From positions 1,860,001 through 1,924,000 of the forward strand of contig BSYO01000024.1 in the NCBI GenBank assembly GCA_033239525.1: a stretch of DNA of 64,000 bases, read 5' to 3'. The translations under genes were made by a program, and so were the position numbers. The notes below the pieces were generated by a model. The model saw only the letters and a list, made by a program, of their open reading frames with translations, did no database searches and was not told the DNA's origin. How positions within the stretch are numbered: the stretch's first letter is position 1; each line of letters opens with the position of its first letter. The DNA comes from Nepenthes gracilis. Lineage: Eukaryota > Streptophyta > Magnoliopsida > Caryophyllales > Nepenthaceae. Of this stretch, positions 25,601 to 37,600 are shown piece after piece.

Positions 25601-28600
25601 AGGAATATCAGCAAGATTGGCGCCCTTCAAATAAGGAAGGCGCCGGATCCTCCCAACTCCTTGCCAGCCAAGGAACCTCAACGGTAACATGCTGGGAAGG
25701 AAAGAAGCTAACTTGGAAAGTGGTTGGCCGCCTCAGAAGGAAACAATCCTCCACAATTGGGCAACAAGCATCAGCCTCCAAAAGGAAAGCCAGCAGCAGA
25801 TCATGGGGACGATCACTCCTTCCAAAGAAGGAAGATCGCCATCTTGGCCATAAAAGAGGCCTTGGATCCACCATCCAGGGCATGCTTTCTTGGATGCTTT
25901 CTTGGGCACTCTGAGACATTGAAACTCCCAGAACTGCACAAGCTCTCGGCTACTCAAAACACGTCCATCTTCAACCCTAAGTGCTCTGAGAAACAAGCTC
26001 TGGTTCCCAGCAGCCAAACTCTCAAACACGATCAAACTCTAAGGCAACGAACGGGTCTTTACACACGTTCTCTGCCTTCCCACCATCCAGATACGAGAAA
26101 GGACCTGCGCCTTTCTAACATCTGGAACAAGACACTCTTTTCCCCTCTCCTATTGCTCTCTCTATCTTTCAGTTCCTTCCATTGAAGGTTGTTTACTGAC
26201 CTGAGCGTCGGAGTGTTTTCGGTGGGATTACCTCCCGCCGTTAACGCTGACCTCTTATTCGTTTTAGTGGTGTGCAGGATTCGTACTCAGTGAACGGAGC
26301 CGGTTCACATCATCCAGAAGAATCCGAATCTGTTCGAAGTCGGATCCAGATACGCATCAATTTTAATATATTTTTCCTACTTATCCTTACCCCAAACTAG
26401 ACTCAATTAAAATCGAATTCGGGTCGGACACGAGTTAATTTGGATGAAAATTTGTAACCACTAAATTAGACCAGGATGGACGCTTTTATAATCTAAACCG
26501 GGTCAGTTCAGGTCGAGACATAAATTTTTTTATTTTTAATTATTTTTCTTTAAAAATTCATAAATACCTAAAAAATAACTAAAAATATAAAATATTTTAA
26601 AAAATTATAACATGTAGATATACCTAGGTATATCTTTTTAAAAATTATTTTAAAAAAATAATAGTTAAAAACTATTAACTACATAAAGATATACCTAGGT
26701 ATATTTAAATGAAAAATCTTTTCATAAAAATTATTAATTACACAAAGATGTAATCTATTAAAATAATTTTTACAAATTCAGTATTATTTGAAATAAAAAA
26801 ATATATTTATAAAAAAATTCATAATCTAGGCCGAGTTAGCCTGAATCAATCATTTTCATCTATTATCGTACCATATCAAAAAAATAATCGGGCCTTCTTG
26901 ACCGTGCCTGTCTATAATATTGATATACTTTGACCAAATCTTATAAAATTTTGGACCAATAAGATCGAGCAGATCAAGTGACTCAATTTTGATGAAATCT
27001 ATTCGAATCTTCTAATATATGTTGGAATATTATTTCTTTAGACAAAGGTAAAATAGTCATTTTATACTAATTTATTAATTATTCCTCTTACTATTACTTA
27101 TAACAAATACTAGAAAATAAATTTCCAATCAAATTTTACTTATTCCAAGTAACTAACCAAATAATTGAATATTAATTATGAATTCATTCCCACTTTATTC
27201 CATTACCTGAGAATAGTTATTTTATTTCTACCTTATTCAATTCCAACAACTAAGCACAGTGTTAGGGTGTTGAAATTTTACACTTGGACTTTTTCAGCAC
27301 TATGAAACAAAAAATTGCATGGGAGCAATCCTTGTTTTGGGAATATTGACATCCCTCCTGTCTCTGCACCCAGACATTTTACTAGAGTTGGACTTGAAAC
27401 TTTCAACAAATTCCGTGTAAAAGGTGGCAATACCAAGGAAAATACCAACTCCAATTAAAATTTTCAATTCAAGCACTTGACTATATCCATAAAATTTTCA
27501 CATATTTAGCTGATATGCCTTCAGCAAGTACTGTGATTCCTAGAGCTACAGTTGCTAAAATAACACTCCTTAACACATCATTTTTGGGCCCTACAATCCT
27601 CAAGAACTAGTTGAAGATGCCGTAAGTGTTCTATCTTGGATTGAATATACATCATGATATTTTCAGAATAGAACACTAAAAACTCATAATTACAAGATGA
27701 AGAACTTGATTCATAACCCTCATAAAGATTCAAGGAGCATTAGAAATGGGGGCTGCTAGTACCAATAAGACTCTTCCCCTCTTAGGCCTTCGTTAGGAAA
27801 AAAAACCCAAGGGAACTCGTTGCTATGTTAGTAGCCTGCTGGCATTTTCCTTGATTTTAAGACTTTGCTCAGCAGGGGCTTTCCATGAAGACTTAGGTTA
27901 TGACTCTTTAGCTTTGACCTATCTGGCCCACTACAAACATAAAGGCATATGTATTCCCCCTTCCAAGAATAGATTAGTAGTAACCATGCTATAAGTCCAT
28001 AGGCAACGTGAAAGAACTTGCAACACATTCAACATAAGGCATTGCACTAACTTTCAACAACGTATCAGCCGTTTTAATAGGACTTCCACAAGACATTGGC
28101 TTTGACTTCCTAATCACTCCAACTGGGCAAACCAAATTTCATTGGGCAGGAAACCATGGAAACTTCTCAAACTTCATGGCCTTTTGGCCTACAGACCTGT
28201 CCCTGCCTATATGCAAATAAATTCAAAATCCACTTTGTAGCCATCATTTGGAAGTGAAAAATGGATACTTCTACAACAACCACCACTCACTAAGCTGCAT
28301 TTCAAAGTTGCAAAAGAAAAGTAAAGCATAATAATTCACAACTTCCAACACAATCGATTAAGAGAGAAAGCAATGAGCTGCTCCTTATGCCTTCTTCTGT
28401 TAGTAAATCACTACTGTTAATCACAGTTTCATATCACCAGTAGACATCCTAATTCCCAATTCTCTATGGACTCTTCATGATAACTGTTTTGGCAAACTCA
28501 ATGAGATTCCTCATTTAAAAATAATAATAATAACTGGTGAAGACTTGACAAAGAACGGAACATATAGTAGCAGTCCAAGGCTCCACCTAGCTAACAAGAC

Positions 28601-31600
28601 TAGGAGGCCATCAAGATTTAATTCCCATCAAAATTAGTAACCGCAAATTTGACTCTCCTAGTGGCATCATCATGATATTCCTAAGGGGGATACCGAAGCT
28701 ATTCACCATCTTACCTATACAGTGAAATTCTTGGCAACTACTGTGAAGACAGAGGTCTAGAACAATCCATTATCCCAAATTTACAAAAGGAACTTCATCA
28801 TTAAAATAGTTTCGATACTCCTTAGCATGGATGAAAATATCAGCATTAGTATCGATCATTGCCCTGTCTAACAGTACATATTGGTATCGAATATATCAGA
28901 AAAAAGTTTTGATAATCGTAAGCTGACAGTAAATATCGGCATATATATTTGCCAAATATCAAGTATGTTAGCCGATATATTGCTAATACAGCAACATATT
29001 ATAATTTTGCCGCAGTATTAACGATACCAATATATATCAGCCAATATTTTCATCTATGCTTTTCAGAGATGAGTCTTGATACAACGATAAGGTTGTTCCA
29101 TTATGACATAGCATTAACATGTTAAAACTATAAAACAACACCTCTGCATTACAAGGGTAAGGTGTGTATATATCTTACATTCTCTAGATTCTGCATAATA
29201 CATGAAACCAAGTGCATATGCCACCTTTTTTTTTCAAGTAGTCTCCATAGGCAGTAATTCTAGATGATTTGGACACTCCTGAGCCACATATCAAAATGTT
29301 GGTTTCTATCTTGTCTAGGCTTCACCCTGCTGTGGCAATATCAAAGGCAACATATGAATGCACTGAAGATCAGGGATAGGATATACATTAGTGCTACAGA
29401 GAGTTGCTTTGCAATGAGATGTGTGGTACTTAAATTTTAGAACTCTTTGCAAGGGAAGTAAGCCCATTTAGGAAATTGTCCCCCAACATAAAAATGGAAA
29501 AAAGAGAAATAAACAGAAAGACAAATCTCAAACAATATAATTAATAAGAGGTTGGAGTTTTTTAAAATTTGTCGGTCGCACCATTCCAAGCTTGGAGAAA
29601 TCAATTTGTTCCCAATTACAAAAGCACTGCTGATATAGGGATGATGATAGAATTTTTGTGGGGAGTGACCAGGAAGTCCCCAGCATGTTATGCAAAGAGG
29701 TGTCATTCCTGGGATGAGGAATGACTATCCCTTTCATATTCTTATTTTTCTAAATTGATTTACAAAAAAATTTCTTTCTGGCTCTCTTGAAGACCAGGAA
29801 TTTTCAGTCTTAGAAACAAGTCTCCCCTTTCTAAGGGCATAAGAAATCAATTCTTCACTTTCTGGGGCATTGCAAATAGTCAGCTTCCCTGTGGCATCTT
29901 TTCCAGGCAACTTTAACGTTCTTTTTTTTTTTTTTTGGGGGAGGGGGACGAGGAAGGGTGAGACTCGAACCCACGTCAAGCATGAATCCAAATGGATTAA
30001 GCACCAATTATGCTAGTATGGGCATTTTACGGGGTATTTGAAGGATTTTTACCTCCTAGAAAAGACACTTGAAGGCTAATGTAAGACCAAGGAGAAGAAA
30101 TTACAGGGAAAGAAAGGAATAGGACCATTTTTAAGTAAAGTAATCACTATCAATACAGACATTATACACCAGTTCAATATCATTAATCAAGGCAGGTTCA
30201 AGATATGGACAGCGACAAACCCTATCACAAATACGAGAAACAACCAACATTAGAAAGAAGAGGCAACGCAATTTCTAAAATCAATAAAAAAGAATGTACA
30301 TAATAGTTTCACAAACATATAAACTGAGAGTACAATCTTGCAACGAGATGCAGTTAAGCTGTTACGATACCTGCTTCTCCTCTTTTAGCAAATGCTGGTA
30401 AATGGTATCCTGAAGGGTACCAACACAGAAAATGAGTTCTTGAAACTCCTCGCATTTATTTCCACTATCCTCCAATGGACCATTTAAGGAACAAAAGATG
30501 GACTCAAAGAGATCATCTATGCTTTTGTGCTCAAGGGAATACGTGTGGGAAATGTTTTTTACACGGCCGTCCAAAGCAAGAAAAATAACCTGTTGATGAG
30601 ATAATCAGGGATCAAATTATGCAAGAAAACCATGCAGAAGACCTTTACATGGTGATGGGCAACAGACAAAGAAGATAGTATGGGTGTCTAGGACAACTCC
30701 AATAGGTAGCACAATTGGTCGAGGCTGCAGTTTATGAAGATTTTGTTTGGTTTCCATTTAATGTAGAAAACTATAAAAAGGAAAATTAGGTAAAAATGTG
30801 TAGAGTGAACCAACGAAAGAACTTATACATTTTTTTTTTCATCGGTTCTTTTTTAGGGGGGTAGGTTAATTTTCAATGATATTAGGCAAAGAAGTGGAGA
30901 AGTGGTTTTTCATTGGTTTTTGACAGAAAGGAGTTAGGAAATCTAAAAGTTGTCCACTTATCCAACCAAGTTCATAAGAGATGTTACCAAGATTTTTGGC
31001 CAGTTCAATTTTGAAAAACTGGGTATTTTCTAAAATATGTTCCAAGAAAGTAAAAATATATAAAATATGTTCAAATCAAAATGTTCCCAACTTAAAACTG
31101 AGCTTTGAAAACACATGAAAACATCAAAATAATGTTTTCTGGAAATTTTATTGAAAAAAACTATTTTCCATGGTTTCTAAATTTAGCTTATATACCAATA
31201 TTTTGAGAATTTACGATGGTATAGATATTATTTTATAATCTTATAACTATAAATACAGGCCGAATATGAAATAAAGTATATAGCATCCATTGGGAATTGA
31301 AATTAACTTCATAATACTTTTTTATTGAATTTTTTTCGTTAAAATTAATCAACAACTTTATGTAAGTTTTTATTACAAAACATGATTTTTTTGCACAGAG
31401 GGGAATACACTTAATATCATTTGCAATAACAAGCCTAAATTATGGTCCTTTTATTAAAATTTAAGTATCGTCTCACATTTTCAGCAATTTAAAAATTGTC
31501 CCATTCATCATTAACTTAACTACAAAATGGAACTGATTACATTGTTTATAATTAAACAATCATTGGGTTTTTTTTTTCTTTTTTGATAAGTTGAAACAGT

Positions 31601-34600
31601 CATTGTTATCAAGAGTTAGAGTCTTTAATAGCAAGTTAACCACGCTGGACATATTGGGGCATAAACGAGCGGCATTTGAACAAGGCCCGAGAACAAATTC
31701 AGCGCTATAAGGCTGACTGGCAATAAAAATTTAGATAGTTACAGTGTGTATAAACTGTAGAATGAATCATCCTTTTATAGGAAAGAAGGTTAATTATACA
31801 AAAATAAAGCTAATAATTAATTGCACAAATTACTTCAATTATCCGAATTTAGTAAATATCAATTAGTCCAATATCGAGGATGAATCCTTTAATTTAGAAG
31901 GATATTATTTACTGACATATATGCTAGCATTCCTCACAAACTCACGATGGTGCCAAAGATATCAACTAGAGTTTAGAAACCAAATCATGACAGCGACAAA
32001 CAAATGGGCTTTTGTAAATATATCAACCAATTAGTCCATCGAAACAATCGGAAATTGGCAAAGAGTGCCTTCCTTGAGGTGATGATGCATAAAATGCAAT
32101 CGATCTCACAATGTATTGCACATTTATAAATACATCATTATAAGTAATCTAAATAGCACTGTAATTGTTAAAATAAAGAGAAGTGACATACAACTGAGAA
32201 GAACCTACATCTTGTAAAAAGCCAAAAGTTCTGAGGTAATATCAACAAGAGCATGATACTCAGCCTCAGTGCTAGAATAAGTAACAACAGTCTGTTCCTC
32301 TTTACTTTTCTTCTTAAATCTTTTCAAAAAGAACCTGCTTCTACAACTGTCTACACTATAAATCGAGTTCTATTTCCTACCATTTCAAACCAATCTCCAT
32401 ATGATTGCATTTATTAAAAAGTACCTAATTATTCTCTTCTAAAAGTTTTTTTTTTGTGCTTGTTTTATCTTAATCCCTCTTCACGAGCATACCAAAATTG
32501 AACCTTACTTTCGTCTTTGTGCTTCCTTGGTTATGGCATTGAACATAAGCATTATTAGTGTTATAATCCTATAACTAAGTATCTCCGTATTTCAAACAAT
32601 ATTCAATTTTGGGAACATAAAATCTTCATTGATGTCTCTCCATCCCCTTCTACACTTCCTCTTACTCTCATATTTTCCCTAATTTGACCATACATCTCTT
32701 TCCATATCTTTCTTTTGATATAGGTCATGTGAGCTCATCTAGTGAGCATCACACAACTACTCCTCACAAGTCTGGATCATCTGCTAAACTTGTCATCACA
32801 GCCACACTCTCAAGTCTTCATCCACTTTGGATATTCATCACTCCGGTCGAGTAAGAGCTCCTACCCATCTTCATGACTATCTATATTTTTCTACTCTAGC
32901 TGCCCTTCATGACCCTCACAGCCAATGTGAAGAATGCTCTGAACCTCTCTGGTGACAAGTTATATATTTAAAGAGTTTGATACTTTTCACAAGTCTCATA
33001 TATGGGATCTAATTTATCTTCCTCTTGGTAAGATTACAGTTGGAAACAAATAGATGTACAAAAAAAAATTTAATTCTGACAATTCGAAAATACAACATAG
33101 AACTCGTTTTGTGGCCAAGGGCTTTACCCGGGACTATGGCATTGATTATGAGAAGATCTTCGCTCCTATTACTCACATCACTTTATTCAACCTTTGCTAG
33201 CTGTGACCACTGCAGGCCAATTGCTTTTGTTTCAAATAGATATAAAGAACACCTTTTTACATGATGACTTCGCTGAAGAGGTCTATATAAAATCTCCTAA
33301 TTATCCTCATTCTCCCAAACAGGTATATCGTCTTTGACAAGTATTGTATGGCCTTAAGCAAGCTTCTTGTGCTTGATTTGTTAAGTTCAGATCTACTATT
33401 TCACAATTTGGAATTGCCTCCAATCATTATGTTTCCACCCATTTTATTTCTCATACTGAAATTGGTATCACTATTCTATTGCTTTATGTTAATGGCATGA
33501 TCATTACCGATGATTATACTTTTGGTATTCTTGAACTTAAATGTTTTTTAGGATCAGCACCTTGAAATGAAGGATTTTTGCTTCCTTTGCTACTTTCTCA
33601 GGCTGAAAGTATCTCCCACCTCTATATGTACAGTTTATATATATAGAAATTACGAAAACCTTTCTTCTTCGCCTTGATACCATGTTAGAAATATGAATAG
33701 AGAGATCGAGAAAAGTTTCTATAATTTCTCTATGTATAAACTGCAAAATGAACCATCCTTTTATAGGAAAGAAAATTAACTACACAAAATGGAAGCTAAC
33801 AATTAATTGCACAAATTACAAATTAACCTAATTTAGGAGATATCAATTAGCCTAATATTAGGAATAAATCCTCTATATTAGGAAGTGATGGGTACCGCCG
33901 TAAATGGGCCAGCACAGAGGCCAAGCCCACAGACAAGCGGAGGGCCTAGAGAATTGCGGCCTATGGCTCGCTCCCACGAAGGCTCAAGACCAAGCTGCTA
34001 AACGGTCAACCTGACTGGTTGACTCAAGACCAACCAGCTGAAAACAGGCGATGAGGGCTGCATCGCAACACCTGGCACGCAAAAAGAACTTGCCAAAATC
34101 ACCCCGGGACAGCTCACCACATAGCCCCCGAATATTGTCTACGATCATGCAATTTCTCCCAAAACGGCAACGGCGATCCAGTGAATCTTCTCCAATGGCA
34201 ACTGCCAAGATAGCTGCCTCTAGCATCGCCGCGAAGAAGGAAAGAATCTTCTCAGCTGGCCACAGTTGCCATAATGGGCACCCACAATTCCTGTGACAGC
34301 TTGCCAAATCTGAGCAGACAACCGTCAGCCAGCCTTGGCACCGAAGCAGGCTAAGCTGGCTCAAGTGCTATAAATACTTCCTTACTTCCACAGGCAGGGG
34401 AGATGCATACTGCCAAGCCTACAAGAGAACGACTCTCTGCCCAAAAAACCAGCAAGTCTGTTACAGCCCTCACTCTCTCTCTCTCACAAGCAGCTCCCCA
34501 TCAAGCGCGCCACCGTCTCCAAGTAGCTCCCCGTCGAGCGCGCCACCGTCTCCAAGCAACTCCCCGTCGAGCGCACCACTTTCTCTTGAAGCCGTTCCTC

Positions 34601-37600
34601 TACTAGACGCACCTAAGCACTCAATCCTCGAACTAGTGCATCATCCACGCACACATTGTTGCATCCTTGTATCTTTTTATCCGTTTAAGAAAAATTTCAA
34701 ACTTGAGCGTCAAAGAACATACCGAGAAACAAGTCCCACCAATCCTCTGACCTCTCGTTCATTTAGTTGTGATGTGCAAGATCCAAGCTATCAGAAATAA
34801 AGACCGGATCTGCTTCAATTCGACCACTGAGGAAAACCAAGCAGCTCCCTAACCCATGCAGCAACTCGGATCCGGAGAACGTATCATTGGCGCTGTCTGT
34901 GGAAAACGACAAAAAAGCCTAACAACCGTCATCACAAAAGCAAACATAGTCAATACCTAGGCTCAAGCCAGCGCTCCGGCAAAAGACGCTGCCTCCCATG
35001 GCAACGACCCCTCCGCAGGTAACAATGCAGACGAGCACCTGGCGCTCTTCATGTGAGCGCTCACTACCCAAATGGACAACATCTCCCAAATGCTCCTAAC
35101 CTTCTACACACGCAAGGGTCAGGAGAGCCAGGGGCTCCTCCCTCTACCGCCCATACCACAGCTTTGAAAAGGAAGAGCTAGAAAAGGCACTTGGTCAGGA
35201 AGATGCAACGGCCTGACGACCTCGAAGCCCAAGCATGATCACAGCTGGAGCGCCAGCTGGGTCACGAGACGTAGGATGAGAGCCCAAAGCAGTGAAATCC
35301 TCGATACTCCCACGTTGATTGAAGGCCTCCAACCCAAGAGGGGAATTCTTGCAGCACCAAGCCGGTGAGCGCCAACAACCGCCCAAACCAACACCACTCG
35401 CCAAAGCACTCAAAATTGAGGACCTACCTCAACGTGAAAAGAACCGTGGCCTCTCCTCAAATGGAGGAAAAAGTAGAAAAAATGTGGCAACACGTGTTCA
35501 AAGGAAGCACCAAGGGGCACTTCGTGAACTTAAGAATATCGTCGTTCACAATGGAAATCTGGACCAGACCTCTCCCTCAGAAGTTCAAGACGCCATCCCT
35601 GGAACCCTATGACGAGAGCACTGATCCCATGGACCATTTGGACCACTTTCGCACCATTCTAAGCTTTCAGGGCTTGGACGAGGCTACCATGTGCCTCTAC
35701 TTTCCTCTAACTCTCAAGAGAGACGCCTGAACCTGGTTTTACCGCCTACAGCAAAATTTGATCCAGACATTCCAGGAGCTAGCTGACAACTTTTTGTCAT
35801 AGTTTGCATCCAACCGAAGGGAAGAGAAGTAGCATTGGCATCTCACCAGCATCAAGCAGGGGCCAAACGAAAATCTGAAAGGTTTCTGGCTCGGTTCACC
35901 GCCAAGACCCAATGGACTCCCAGGCTCACTGATAAAGTGAAGTTAAGCACATTCATATCGGCTCTGAAGCTGAGCGAGTTCTTCAAACATCTAGCCCACA
36001 AAGACCCCAGACCTTCCGTGAGGTCGAAGGTATCGCCCGCGCCTACATAGCTGCTAAGAAAGCCAATAAAGCAAAGCGGCCAGAGCGCGTGAACCGCTTC
36101 CACCATGAGCAAATGAACGAGAAAAGAAGGAATGGGGACCACATCAACTACCACGGGCCCAAAAAATAACCCAGAATGGAGCCAGGAACTCGAAAGGAGT
36201 TCAGACCTTTGAACCTGACTCCTCTGAATGGCTCCCGAACCAACATTCTCATACAAGATCCCAAATGAAAAATTCTGAAGTGGTTGAAGCCAACCAAAAA
36301 CCCAAAGCGAGGAGATCAGACAAAATACTGTCACCACCATCGATTTCCGAGTCATAGCACCAAGGACTACCAAACTCTGCAGAGGGAGATTAAGGACCTC
36401 ATCTGGAAGAGACACATTAACAAATTCCTATGAAACTCGGAGCAAACCCCCAACAGAATAGGTGAAGAAGGGCCAGAGCAGCAACAGTCGAGGAATCGAG
36501 TCGCGGCCAAGGTGGTCAACATGGTGGCAACCCGGCCATCCAAGAACCACCCTCGGGACCACCATGAGACAACTACTGGTAATAAGAAGCCAATGGTAGG
36601 AGTTAGAAATGGTGTCATTAGTTTTAACAACGACGATATGGCACACGTAATAATTTCCCATTCTGACACTCTAGTTGTATTCACACTTATTTCAAATGGT
36701 ACGGTCGACTACCGGCCGAAGTGAGTCTTTATTGATAATGAAAATTACCATAATTTTCTTTACCATGATGCATATTTTAAGTTGGGACTAAAAACGAGTC
36801 AACTGAAATCTGCCAATGGCCCCACTACGAATTGGACAACGAGCCAGTGCCCATCAAGGAAATCATCCGGCTGAAGGTCACCTTGGGAACATACCCCAAG
36901 ACAACATCCTACACGCTCACGTTCCTAATGGTCGAACTACCTTCAATTTACAACACCATCCTAGGCCGATCCAGCTTAACCGCATTCGGGGCCGTAATAT
37001 TGATCCCACACCTAAAGATGTTCCCTACAGCATGCAGCGTCGAAGAAGTTCTGGGCGACCAAGTGACCAGCCGAACATGTTTCCTATCCAAGTCATTCAA
37101 GCCACTCGAGACCAATCGACCGAGGACTTTGATAACCGAGACGAGTCAACTTTGCAGCAAGCTCAATCCGACAAGACAACAAACCACATCTCTCTAGACC
37201 CCAGCGACCCAGAGAGATGCGTACAGATCGGGAGATCACTTGTCGGACACCTACATAACCAACTGATCACATTTCTCCAGCGGAACTCCAATGTTTTCGC
37301 ATAGACCCCTACCGACATGTCAAGAATTTCGACCAGAGTAATGGTCCACAAATTGAACCTTGGTCCCGATCACAAACCTATCAGGAAGAAGAGGAGGAAC
37401 AACTCCATCGAAAAGCTCATTGCAATCCACGAGGAAATGAAGAAGTTGCTTGACGCCGACTTCATCAAAGAAGTCCAGTACCCGAACTAACTCTCCAACG
37501 TAGACCTCGTCAAGAAGAGCAGCAGGAAGTGACAAATGTGCGTCGACTTCATTGATGTGAACAAAGCGTGCCCAAAGGACAGCTTCCCATTGCCAAGGAT

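Larger units (their letters stand above)
23621..30370 (-). other. BTSL intron 2 (6.75 kb) and its contents
   Basis: Bounded by donor GCAG|GTATCG (30370) and acceptor TTGCAG|GTG (23621). 23621-24760 has no recognised element except an (AAT)n/(AAAT)n microsatellite at about 24518-24550. A solo Tat-type LTR occupies 25000-26359. 26400-27000 is AT-rich with two copies of a CCTAGG-centred palindrome (26616-26635, 26687-26704). 27240-28820 shows no recognisable coding or repeat structure. A MITE is at 28824-29060 and a SINE at 29921-30025. Confidence 0.8.

Noticed and set aside
25608..26185. Overlapping open frames on both strands at 25.6-26.2 kb
   Set aside because: All are within the solo LTR and match LTR sequence elsewhere in the window.
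29930..30025. tRNA gene
   Set aside because: A and B boxes are present, but acceptor and anticodon stems do not pair convincingly and an A tail follows; a SINE fits better.
34051..34606. Open frames at 34051-34296 and 34403-34606
   Set aside because: Inside the 5' LTR; the second is translation of the 32-bp tandem units.
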